DNA from: Tretioscincus oriximinensis
Lineage: Eukaryota; Chordata; Lepidosauria; Squamata; Gymnophthalmidae
Reading direction: 5' to 3'
Assembly: GCA_022410635.1 (NCBI GenBank)
Contig: JAJVDF010000869.1
Span: 172,769-236,768, forward strand
Length of the DNA: 64,000 nt
Part shown: positions 1 to 9,482 of the stretch, piece by piece
How positions within the stretch are numbered: position 1 is the first letter of the stretch
How the letters are laid out: every line of letters starts with the position of its first letter
Notes under the pieces: generated by a model
The model's database searches: none
What the model saw: the letters and a program-made list of their open reading frames with translations, nothing else
Told to the model about the DNA's origin: nothing
Translations under genes and position numbers: made by a program

Positions 1-656
1 CATATGGATGACTACTAGAATAGAGAATAGGCACGCAAGGTGCCCTGAAGACTAGCAACTGCTGGCTACGAATAGTTGGGCTATAGCTTGACCCAGCAGG
101 GCTCCCTCTTAGGTTTTGTAGACAAATTTGTGGAAGTGTCCAAATGGCTCCTAAAATGGTGCTACTAGAATGTCCAGGTACTACTTCCGNTCATTGGTTT
201 AGAAAGGGCACCACGGGGCAAGAAATGACATCACAAANGATGTCATTTCCTGCCTCTGCTTCAGAGAATGTTGTCTTGACATGACATCAATTCTGGTACC
301 GCCCCTGAAAATGGTGTCAAAAATTTTCCGCNTGTGCTTTGTGCATGGGTAAAACCAAAAATCTTGTACATTTTGTGGCTCTGGGCTGAGATTTCCAGTC
401 NGAAAACTCCCAGTATTGTTTCCCCTGCATAAGATTGGGGGGGAGGGGGGACTGGAGTGAAGGGGCTGCAGCAGGGGTAAGGGGGAGGCATGGCCTAGAG
501 TCAGGGAGGGGTATGGCCCTCAACTGATGTTGCAAATATCAAAATGGTTCTTTGCACAAAAATAGTTCCACACCCTCCTCAAGGCCTCCCAGTATCCTGA
601 AAGCAGCGCTGGCTCACAGAGCTCCCTTGCCTCTGCCCTTTTCTTTCTCCCACCAG
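1..656. other. KIFC2 intron sequence with dispersed repeats
   Basis: A CR1-type 3' end lies near 60-125. A repeat of unknown family at about 230-545 shares its second half with 55,700-55,990 (a run like cctgagtga-gggg-ggccctca-ctgatgtt). No kinesin exon is visible here. Confidence 0.45.
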
Positions 657-786
657 ATTCTGTTGCTGGGTAAACGGAACCGGGCCACCTACGCCACCAA
701 CATGAACGAGCGCAGCTCCCGCTCCCACGCGCTGCTCACCATCACCATCACAAGCACAGATGTGAGCAGCGGCACCAAGGTCACAG
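657..786 (+). CDS. KIFC2: KIFC2 coding exon (switch I)
   Basis: The acceptor is a pyrimidine-rich tract ending in caccag at 656; the donor is ACAG|GTAACT. The exon encodes [20 protein letters not shown] and then [15 protein letters not shown]. It exits in phase 1, so the last G joins GA of the next exon to make glycine. Confidence 0.9.
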
Positions 787-3746
787 GTAACTGCTTTGAC
801 CCTTGGACAGGGGATACNAAGAGACCTCTGCTGGAAGGGATGAGAAGGGCCTTTTTTGCCAGCAAGCACCAGTTGCTCTCAGCAGATCAGGTGGAGGGGT
901 GCCCCGGAAAGCCTCCTTCCAGCTGCGTCTGGTTTGTCATTTATGGCCTCTATCTGAAAGTGGTTTGGAAGCTGCAGCTGGAACAGCCACTAGATTGCTG
1001 ACTAGAACATCTGGCCAGATACCTACCACACCAGTCTTGAAATAGCTGTACTAGCTGCCAATTTGCTACTGAGTCAAATTCAAGGTATTCACTTGACCCC
1101 CGATGTCTAAAGGAAGTTTCCCTACCTGGCTGTGTCTTAAGATCTNCAGGGGAGGCCCTCCTGGCTGTAACACCCTTTTCAATAGCAAGTGAAGTGGGAA
1201 CCCGGGGCAGGGCTTTCTCAGTGGTTGCCTCCAGACTATGTAATCATTTCCCCCTGGAGGTGCATTAGTCACCTTCACTGTATTCTTTCAGAAGATCCTC
1301 TTTCACTTGGCGCTTGGTTGAAGAAATGCCATTTCCTTTCCCACCTTCAGATATTGTTTTAATATATCAATTTTGTACTTTTGCTTTCGTTGTTGACTAC
1401 CCATTATTGACCTTCTGGTAAGAGGGTGGGGTATAAGTATAAATAAGCAAGTAAGCAAAGTATTTTTTTCACCCAGAGGGTCATTGACCTTTGGAATTTA
1501 TTTCCAGAAGAGGTGGTAGTAGCTAGCAGCCTGGATAGCTTTAAGACAGAATTAGACAAGTTCATGGAAGCCAACGGTATCAACAGCTAATAGGACAGAT
1601 ATCCTCATGCTGCCTCCGAGATGAAGCAACAGGCAGTATTCCTGAGATGCCATTTGCAGGGTATTGAGAACAGTTGAAGATTTTGCCTTCTTCTGTTCCA
1701 GACTGCCCAGGTGAGACAGAATGCTGGACTCAGGATTCAGCAGAGCTCCTCTTGTGAGATAGGTAGGTAGATAGGTAGACAGGTTCTGCTAGGTCTCCTT
1801 TCCAACCTGTCTCTTACCCTCCTTAGGAAAGCTGAACCTGGTTGACCTGGCTGGCTCGGAGCGAGTGTGGAAGTCTGGAGCCCAGGGGGAGCGCCTGAAG
1901 GAAGCCCAGAACATCAACAAGTCCCTGCTGGCTCTGGGCGAAGTGATCCAGGCGCTACGGGCCAAGCAGCCCCATGTGCCCTTCCGCAACTCCAAGCTCA
2001 CCTACCTGCTGCAGGACTCCCTGGGCAAAGGCAGCAAGACCATCATGATGGTTCAGGTGAGAAGGCCAACTGGGCAGGGGCAGAAAAGCCCAGAGACCCT
2101 GGTCACACCTTCCTTTTAACCCAGCTTTCGTCTGGTTTCTTTTGGTACTATCAAAGATCCTTTGAGGAGCTCATTAGTCCATATTGACTGCATGAGACTG
2201 GAGTAGATCCAAATTAGATCTGTGCTAAGAGTCTTCTAAATTAGATTAGTGGTAGACCATAGGCCATGGGGTCCAACCCCCTTTCCATGCAGAGTTCACT
2301 AAACCATCCCTGATAGATGGCTGCCCAGCCTCTGTTTGAAGACTTCCAGTGAAGGCGAACTTACCACCTCTTGTGGCAACCTGTTCCATTGATTGATCAC
2401 CCTAGAGTACATTTGAAGAAGTAGACTTGTCTACAAAATTCAAGCTGCCTACCTTTCTCTTGTTAGTCTACAAGTGCTACAAGCCCCCTTAGAAGCTATC
2501 ATAGACACGTCTACTTCTTCAGATGCTGAGGGACTAATGTCAGGGACAGGTTTCTGAACAAAGGCTTGCATGGCTATTTCTCTGAAATCCTCCCTTGCAA
2601 TTTCATTTTGTTGTTTCTAGTCCTTCAATGTGCCAATGAGAACACAGCTGATCCCTTCAGGTATTTGTAGGCAGCTGTCAGATATCTTCTCAGTCTCCTC
2701 TTTTGCAGACTAACAATCCCTAGGTGCTTTCACATTCCTTATAGGACATGGCTTGCAGGCTTCCTACCATCTTAGTAACTTTCCTTTGAACATGCTCCAG
2801 TTGATCAATGCCTCTTTTTAATATCCTTGAATACACAGAATTGAAACCTGGATTCTGTCATAAAATCCTAAGAGGAGCCCTGCTGAATGAGGCCAGAGCC
2901 CATCTAGTCCAGCATTCTGTCTTACACAGTAGCCCACCAACTGCGCCTGGGCAGTCTGAACAGAAGAAGGCAAAATCTTCTGTTCTCGACATCCTGCAAA
3001 TGGAATTTCAGGGGTACTGCCTGTTGCTCCTTCCCAGAGGCAGCCCCAAATGATCCACCCTATTAGTTATTTATACCTTCAGTGTCCATAAACCTATCAA
3101 GGTGTATCAGTGNCTATTTGGATGGGAAAACAGGAAGTATTTCTGAAATGCTATTCGCTGGGAGTCAAGAACAGGTGAGGGTTTTGCCTTCTCCTGCTTC
3201 AGATTGCCCAGGTGCAATTGGTGGGCCAAGGTAGATTGTAGCAGACCTTATTTGGCTCATCCACATGCTAGTGTAGATTATGGCATGTGGATGGCAGATT
3301 TCTATTCTAAGAGTTGACAACAAGTGGAAGGCCACTGTGTGGGACTAGAATGCTGGTCTAGATGGGCTCTGGCCCCATTCAGCAGGGGCTCCTTTTGTCT
3401 TCTTATGTACTAACTCAGTGAAACAGGAAAATAAACCACAAGTTACCTGGATAAAGACAGGAAGGCTCCGGTAATCTTCTTGCAAATGTTAGAGTGAAAC
3501 ACCTTTTTGAAGGTAGATGCCACAGGATGCCAATTCTGCACAGGATGCTGGTAATCATCGGGTTTTGATGGAAGACAGCAGGAGGCAAGTGATTCCCTCT
3601 GATCCCTTTCTCTCGGCCTGCATGTTTCTCTTTAGATTTCTCCCCTGGAGAAGGACCTGGNTGAATCCATTTGCTCCCTCAAGTTTGCCCAACGTGTCTG
3701 CAAAGTGGAACTGGGACCAGCTGCACGCCGTATTGACACAGCCTGA
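657..3746 (+). CDS. KIFC2: KIFC2-like C-terminal kinesin, last three coding exons (5' part outside window)
   Basis: Minus-end-directed kinesin-14 motor; this is the C-terminal half of the motor domain. Coding exons are 657-786, 1827-2056 and 3636-3746, with GT/AG borders and matching phases (1, then 0). The joined reading shows the switch I motif NERSSRSH, the switch II motif DLAGSE, the microtubule-binding segment [10 protein letters not shown], then [18 protein letters not shown], and ends in [13 protein letters not shown] before TGA at 3744. A motor followed directly by a very short tail is typical of C-terminal kinesins. KIFC3 is very similar here. I chose KIFC2 because FOXH1 and PPP1R16A follow in the order and strands of the KIFC2 locus. 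One N makes residue 9 of the last exon ambiguous. The ATP-binding P-loop exons must lie to the left of the window. Confidence 0.88.
915..1450 (+). repeat. L2-like LINE 3' end
   Basis: The decayed translation reads like the C-terminal tail of an L2-type reverse transcriptase: a QLEQ-like stretch, then [16 protein letters not shown] and a LYWLP-like piece. It ends in a tail of the type ggtggggtataagtataaataag. It lies in the KIFC2 intron. Confidence 0.6.
1466..1795 (+). repeat. CR1/L3-type LINE 3' end
   Basis: The sequence matches the recurrent CR1 3' module of this window: tttcacccagagggtcattg, then aattta-ttccagaagaggtgg, the tail-region phrases caggcagtattcctgagatg and atgctggact, and a terminal tcctcttgtgag. 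A TAGG/TAGA microsatellite follows at 1757-1780. Confidence 0.75.
1827..2056 (+). CDS. KIFC2: KIFC2 coding exon (switch II, DLAGSE)
   Basis: The acceptor is ctccttag and the donor is GTTCAG|GTGAGA. The exon encodes [12 protein letters not shown] through KTIMMVQ and exits in phase 0. The switch II and alpha-4 helix residues of active kinesins are all present. Confidence 0.93.
2240..3410. repeat. Cluster of CR1 fragments with a foldback insertion
   Basis: At 2250-2840 lies a minus-strand CR1 fragment of the chicken-like type (gcagagttcactaaaccatc, agcctctgtttgaagacttc). It is split at about 2405-2535 by a palindromic fragment containing gaagaagtagacttgtct and its complement. A second minus-strand CR1 3' end lies at 2865-3090, and a plus-strand CR1 3' end at 3130-3410. 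Confidence 0.65.
3636..3746 (+). CDS. KIFC2: KIFC2 terminal coding exon
   Basis: The acceptor is tctctttag at 3635. Thirty-six residues follow (ISPLEKDL, one ambiguous residue, [19 protein letters not shown] and so on), then [11 protein letters not shown] matches the last helix of kinesin motors, usually SLKFAERV. Confidence 0.9.
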   Translation: MSPLEKDLXESICSLKFAQRVCKVELGPAARRIDTA

Positions 3747-4290
3747 AGCTATGTGGGATTCCTCGGAGTGGTTTCAGGATGACTTCTTGGGAAGCCTATT
3801 TAGCTCCCCACCTTACTTTCCACTGGATATATTTCTCCAACCAGGCTGGTCCTGAGGGCCCTATCCTACCTTCCTCTGAACTTACAGTCAGAAAAGCACT
3901 GTGCCAAAAAAGGTGGTCCTCCTTGGCCCTGGATCTGTGGCTCGGAAGCCTCCACCCCTCAACCTGGTGGTATCTTCATGTGCATCGTCCATCTTTGTAG
4001 TGTTTGTCCTTTCCGCCATTACCGCTGTGTTTGTGCTCTGCTCTTCATTGATCTCCAGAGTTCTGGACTGAATCTAGGAAGGTTGCCTGGAACAGAGAGG
4101 AGAAGAGTCACCTCGCTTCCTCGTGATGCCCTTTCCCTGCCTGTTCTTGAGCCAGGAGCAGGGTGGCTGGATACTGGCATGCATGTCTCAATCTGTATCC
4201 CTCTGTCCTTATACTCCACGCCTCGGTTTATCCAGTCTGGTTCTTCTCTTTTTCTGCCTTTGGCCACTGTGGCTCCTTAGGCCCTTTCCC
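3747..4290 (+). other. KIFC2 3' UTR, end not located
   Basis: Non-repetitive sequence follows the KIFC2 stop for about 540 bases until a SINE begins near 4290. I see no convincing AATAAA before the repeats. The AATAAA near 5812 sits inside repeat sequence, so the 3' end is left open. Confidence 0.5.
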
Positions 4291-4560
4291 CTTCATTCCA
4301 TCTAAGAGAGGAGGAGGAGAAGAGGAGGAGTTGGTTTTTACATCCTGCTTCTCTTAACCTAGAAAGACTCAAATTAGCTTCCATTACCTTCTCTTCACAA
4401 CAGACACCTTGTGAGAAGTAAGTGGGGCTGGGAGAACNCNAAAGAACTGCAACCAGCCTCGGGTCACCCAGCTGCTTTCATGGAGAAGAGTAGAATCNAA
4501 CCATGAGGCTTCCAGATAAGAGCCCAATACTCTAAGCACAAGAGCAGGCGGGCTCTCAAT
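4290..4560 (-). repeat. tRNA-derived SINE
   Basis: A GA-rich tail is followed by the recurrent body (acaacagacaccttgtgag, ggggctgggaga, gggtcacccagctg) and a tRNA-like head read on the minus strand. The same body recurs near 27.0, 36.8, 45.9, 54.7, 57.8 and 58.1 kb. Confidence 0.65.
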
Positions 4561-4829
4561 GCCTTGTCATTCAAGCTGCGCTCAAGGGAAAATACTTTAA
4601 AGCCAGTGTAGAGGCTGCAACAAGGGAGCGTTTGCTGGATCCTGGGTGTGCAGCCTTGGAAATGGAGGCCTTGGGGAAGAGGAAAGGTCTTTGGGAGGTT
4701 CGGGGAAACCATTAGCTCCAAGTATTGCTTCTGGGTCAGTCCAGGCTTCGTTTGCCCAGAGGCCTGGGCTGACGTGTGGTCCTCTCTGCCTGTCCGAGGT
4801 TCCTCTCTGCTCTTTTTTTCTCATTTATT

Positions 4830-5060
4830 TTGCTTTATTGATTTGAATTTTTATACCACCCTATACCTAAAGATCTCAGGGCAGTTAACATTAAAAACAA
4901 AATTAACATCTTCAAGAAACAACAGTAAAGGAGAGGGTGCTGTTTTTTTAGCCAAAGGCCAGTTAAAACCATCTTTAGTGATTTCCTGAATGAACTCAGT
5001 AGTGGTGATTGAGGCCTCTTCCATAGTCCAGGGCCTGCCACTGAGGAGGCTTCATGCTCC
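4830..5060 (-). repeat. Dispersed repeat with TTTA tail
   Basis: It shares ttttataccaccctatacc and aaagatctcaggg with copies near 5.8, 7.0, 7.3, 29.85, 32.1 and 57.5 kb. The orientation is inferred from the A-rich end in the reverse complement. The family is not identified. Confidence 0.55.
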
Positions 5061-5074
5061 ATGTGCTACTGTGT

Positions 5075-5330
5075 TGGAAGTGGGGAGGGGTGAGCACCTT
5101 CCACTTGCCTCTAGCTCTAGCCAACCCAGCTATTCAAAAGCATGAAGTGCAAGAAATTGCAACTGACTGCAAGTAGATACATGGGAACCACCGTAGCCTG
5201 GTGGGGAAGATAGAATGTGAGCCTTCGGGCAAAATATATCCTTGTAAGCCGCTTTGAGTCCCTTTGAAAAGGTGAGAAAAGCGGGGTATAAGAACCAAGT
5301 TCTTCTTCTTCTTCTTCTTCTACTGGCAGG
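5075..5330 (+). repeat. tRNA-derived SINE, (CTT)n tail
   Basis: The body contains agccaacccagctattc, gtagatacatgggaacc, gtggggaagatagaatgtga and cgctttgagtcc, and ends in a TTC run. It is the reverse complement of the copies at 18.1, 25.2 and 27.9 kb. The tRNA head is missing here. Confidence 0.7.
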
Positions 5331-5799
5331 GGGTGGTACAACCAGGAGGGCCTCCCCTGTAGATATGGAACCCAAGGTATTTAGGGCCTTATAGGGTTAA
5401 GGATCACACCTTCAACTGGGCTTGGTAGCAAACTGGCAGCCAGGGCAGCTCCTTCAAGACAGACATGATGCGTTTCTGGCCAGCAGTTTAGCTGTTGTGT
5501 TCTGCACCAGCTGCAGCTCTTGCTCTCCCGTCTCCTTTAAGGCACTTTCATCCCTTTGAAATTCATCTCTGGCTGAACCCTACTGCATCACGGAAGGAAG
5601 TCTGTAGGTCTTTNTTTTCTCCCAATTCCTTTGTGCTTAAGCTTCACCTGGAACCCCCAGGAGTGTCTGTGTCTGTCTCCAGGGAGGGAAGGAGGCTATG
5701 GATGTTTCGTTAGTGTGTATGTCTCCCCACCCACATCCCCGATTTCTTGGCTTTCTGTTACTCTCCCTGCAACCAATGGTGAAGAGTGGGATATAAATA

Positions 5800-6080
5800 A
5801 TTTTAAACTAAAATAAATCATATTTATTTTAATATTTATATTCCACCTAGGTCCAGATGTTAAGATGTCCTAAAACTGTAAAACTTAAACTACAATCCAC
5901 TTCCTTCGATAGGACCACACTTAGCAGGAAGCAAAGCCCCTAAGGCCTGGGTCAAGAGTTAGGTTTTAATCAGCCACTTAAAGACATATAAAATNAAGTG
6001 CCTGGGGTTTCAAGAGTCAGGGAGCTACCCCGAAAAAGGTGTCACCCTTCCCAAGGAAGAGAGGGGGTTACAGGGAGCCC
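5800..6080 (-). repeat. Dispersed repeat with TTTA/AT-rich end
   Basis: Same family as 4830-5060: atttatattccacctaggtc, an internal stretch matching aaagcccctaaggcctgggt, and a closing piece like gggagctaccccgaaaaagg. Confidence 0.45.
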
Positions 6081-6249
6081 CCCTATCTTGTGACCTTCGT
6101 GCTCCTGTTAGCCAGTGGCTATGGGGTTGCTACACAGCATCTATCACGCCATCTGAAGGATGTGAAAGGAGTTGCAGCGTTATAGGCCCAGCCAACTTTC
6201 GGTCAGCAGAAAACTTGTTTCCGTGGGCAGGACAGGGGACTAATGGGTG

Positions 6250-6540
6250 AAAAAGGNGTCTCCTGGGGCTAATACTGCAGTGCAACCTGGGAGCTGTAGT
6301 CTTCAGGGCGGGGCCTCATGCAGGCTGGGCAGAAGAGGTTACATGCCACTTCAAGGCAGATTACACTTCCCAGCCATCCTCATTGCAGCACAATAATAGC
6401 TCCGTACACATTTTGGGCTGCTGCTGTTACTACTTTTATAATCGTGAAGCTGCTGGCCATTCAAGCTTTTAAATAAGCGCTTGCCATGGTGAAAAAACGA
6501 TGTAGAAAAGCAGGCAGAAGTACAACCAATAACCATAATA
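6250..6540. repeat. Dispersed repeat shared with 42,055-42,330
   Basis: Both copies contain gggagctgtagtct or gggagctgtaatct, gctgggcagaagagg, gtgaagctgctggccatt-like and gtagaaaagcag-like blocks in the same order. Both carry ACTACA-type motifs. The family is not identified. Confidence 0.6.
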
Positions 6541-7020
6541 AAACCGGAAACAAATTTGGGCTGAAGATCAGAAACAGGAAACTGGTTGGTTGGTTATTGT
6601 TGGCAACTGGCATTCCCCATCTATTGGTGGAATGAATCATATTTTTCTAGCTTAACAAAGAAATGCCCCACTGTGGTGTCCTCCATTTTAGAGGGCCCTA
6701 CTATTCCATGACCCTCACAGTCAGGGGTGCCACANCCACTGGCAGTGTGTGTATTTTCTGCAGCCTGTGCTCTGCAAAGTTTTATGTATTCATCTTAAAG
6801 AAGTAAGGGGGAATGGGCTCCACCCCTCCGCCCATCCCATGGCCTAAGCTGGACTTGACACACAGCACCCTGAGGGGAAAACGCACCATTGGGCTTCTCC
6901 AGGAAAGAAAATGGATGGAAGATACCACAGGAGAACAAAGGGGCCCCCACACCATCCAAAATGCAACTCGGCTCTTATATCCAAATAAAAGTCCTTNTGA
7001 TGTACCCAAAATGGCTCATT
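6541..7020. other. Intergenic, no gene seen
   Basis: Mostly unique sequence between KIFC2 and FOXH1 copy A. I find no splice-bounded open frame. Confidence 0.4.
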
Positions 7021-7021
7021 T

Positions 7022-7520
7022 TGCTGATACAGATTTATTTATTTATACAATTTATATTCCGCCCTAGACCCAGAGGTCTCAAGGTGTATTACAATAAAAG
7101 GCCATGAATGCAAAATTAACATGAATAGATAAAAACAGGAACATGCAGTCTTCAAGAAGAGTGTTTGGCTCAGCCAAAAGCAATTCAAAACAGGTGTGTC
7201 TTCACCTGGTATTCGAGTGTGTATTATGTAGGTGCCTGATGCACCTCAGAAAGGAGGCTGTTCCACAACCTGGGGGCTACTTATTTATACTTCTACCCTG
7301 TCCATCCTATACCCCAAAGTCTCAGGTCGGCTAACAAAACAAAAAAAATACAAAATTGGGATATTAAATCAATGAAGGTGAGAAGGAAAATAGCATGTCT
7401 TCAACCAAAGGCCAGGTAAAAGGATCTTTTAAAAGAATACAGTGGTGGTGACTGTCACACTTCAAGGGGGGAGACTATTCCATAGTCTGGGGGCTACCAC
7501 TGAGAAGGCCCGACCCAGGG
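7022..7520 (-). repeat. Two adjacent copies of the TTTA-ended dispersed repeat
   Basis: The starts tttatttatttatacaattt at about 7025 and cttatttatacttctaccct at about 7270 are each followed by the cc-aaagtctca-gg block and end in a ctgggggctac phrase. Confidence 0.55.
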
Positions 7521-7894
7521 TTCCCACTCCATTTGCTGTTGAGAAGCCTTCCCTGCAGCTTGATTGGTTTGATATGCCCGGAAACAATTGACAGATCATT
7601 ACATAAGATTGGATGGTAGGCTAGATGGCCTATGACTGGATATAGCAGGTGCCCAGGCTGCCTCCAAAATCCATTGGGAGTAAAAACCCAGAAAAGGTTT
7701 GGTTTGTCTTCTGCTTGAGATTCACAGGACTGGACCACAGGGCAAGCTGCTTCTGTGGTCTTGCAGACAAATTTAACAAGGAGAATCCTATTAATGGCTG
7801 CTAAAATGCATAGTTAAGTGGCACCTTCAGGTTGGAGGGGCAGGCAGGAGGTCTCTGAAAGCAGTTTGCCTTTGCCTTCTGTTTGAGATGAAAC

Positions 7895-8680
7895 AAGAGT
7901 CATAGAGTTGGAAGGAACCTGCAGGGTCCTGGGATCCAACCCCAAAGTAAATGCAGGATTCACTAAACCATCCCAGACATATGGCCTCTGAAGACTTCCA
8001 GCAAAGGAGAACTCACCACGTCCTCTGGCAATTGAGTCCACTGGTTTATCACCCTTACTGTCATCATTTTTTGAGGTCTAATCTATANCAACTTCTTTGC
8101 AGTTTCATCCCATTNTTTCGAGTCCTTCCATGAGCCAATCAAAACAAAGTTGACCCCTCCACTCTGTGGCAGCCCTTCGGATATTNGTAGGCAGCTCTCA
8201 GGTCTCCTCTTTTGCAGACTAAACATCCCTACATCCTTTAACTGTTCCACATAGGACTTGATTTCCAGGTCACTTCCATCTTTTATCTTGTTTCAGTTTA
8301 TCAATGTCCCTTTTAAATTAAGGTGCCCGGAACTGAACACTGTATTTCAAGTGGGTCTGACCAAAGTACTGTAGAGGAATCATTGCTTCCCGTGATCAAG
8401 ATTCTGTTCTCCTCTTAATACACCCCAGGATTGTGTTTGCCTTTTTTGCAGCTGCTTCACCCTGTTGATTAATGTTTGGGATCTACCAAGACTTCCAGGC
8501 CCTTTTCCCATGTGCTGCTGCCATTTTATAAATATTGTTTTTATTCTTGTTGCCCAGATATAGGACCTTCAATTTCTCCCTGTTAAATACAATTCTGTAA
8601 GTTTCAGCCGATTGTTGAAGCTCGTCTAAATCTTTTTGAATCTTCTCTCTCATTTAGTATTGGCAACTCCAGAACATTTT
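7895..8680 (-). repeat. CR1 LINE fragment (chicken-like lineage)
   Basis: It runs from catagagttggaaggaacct through ggattcactaaaccatcc to decayed reverse-transcriptase sequence (cttttttgcagctgcttcac). It belongs to the lineage whose 3' end is ATTCTATGA-like. It lies just beyond the 3' end of FOXH1 copy A. Confidence 0.75.
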
Positions 8681-8765
8681 GTGGGCCATTGTGTAAGTCA
8701 GGAAGGTGGATTAGAAGGAGAGGTGGCCTGATCCAGCAGCCCCCCCCCCCCCTTGTGAACTCATG
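8680..8765 (+). repeat. CR1/L3 3' end with C-run, abutting FOXH1 copy A
   Basis: The phrases tttgtgggccattgtgtaag and gtggcctgatccagcag match CR1/L3 3' ends elsewhere. A run of 14 C follows at about 8738. The FOXH1 copy A stop codon lies about 20 bases away. Confidence 0.65.
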
Positions 8766-8783
8766 CTACTTGTCCATGCGAGA

Positions 8784-9482
8784 TCAGAACCCAAGGCATG
8801 TCCCGGAAGCAGGATAGCAGAACGAGTCCCTCCAGCAGGTTGATGTCACGTGGCAGCACGGCAGGCTCGGAGATTGAAAGCCAAAGACATTTGCCACGGG
8901 GAGTGGCGTCACCCTATAGAAGATGAGACCACTGTTGTAAGGTGTAGGGATCTGTCCACAGGATGTGAGAAGGCCCTGTTGGCGCACCGGGGAGCCCGGG
9001 GGAAGAGCAGGTTCTTGGCTACAGCAGGTTTGAAAATGCTGGGGGAGCGTTGGGCATCGGCTTTGGGTGCTGAGGGGGTCAGAGGTCCCCATGGGTGTCA
9101 CATCTGGGCTGCACAGATGAAGGGCCACGCTGGGNGGGGCTATGTCTTTGGAGAGAGAGGATTTGGAGGCAGCACCTCCCTGTTCTGGGGATGCTCTAGG
9201 GGCCTGTTGCAAGAGGGATTCTACCGTGAAGGAGTTCTTGGGTCGAGGCGGCACCAACATTTCTTCACCGGGTGATTCCCGAGGTTCCCTGGGAAGGGTG
9301 CTGCAAGGGGCGGGATAGGGAAGCCCCTGGAGCACGTAGGGAGAAAGATCTGGGACAAAGAAAACTCCCTTCTGTCTGGCAAAGGGTGTGCTCTTCAGCT
9401 TGAGGGCCTCGCTGGGGATCAGGTCCACGTCCACCACCCAGTAATTGCCTTTGCTGTTGGGTTTGCTGGCATCCTTCAGCAC
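8784..9482 (-). CDS. FOXH1: FOXH1 copy A terminal exon
   Basis: The acceptor is tctcccacag, followed by GTGCTGAAGGATGCC. It encodes 232 aa. The first 25 residues close the forkhead; the rest is proline/serine-rich. There is no PPNK motif in this frame, and I saw none in the other frames of the next bases. Confidence 0.88.
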   Translation of the reverse strand: MLKDASKPNSKGNYWVVDVDLIPSEALKLKSTPFARQKGVFFVPDLSPYVLQGLPYPAPCSTLPREPRESPGEEMLVPPRPKNSFTVESLLQQAPRASPEQGGAASKSSLSKDIAXPSVALHLCSPDVTPMGTSDPLSTQSRCPTLPQHFQTCCSQEPALPPGSPVRQQGLLTSCGQIPTPYNSGLIFYRVTPLPVANVFGFQSPSLPCCHVTSTCWRDSFCYPASGTCLGF

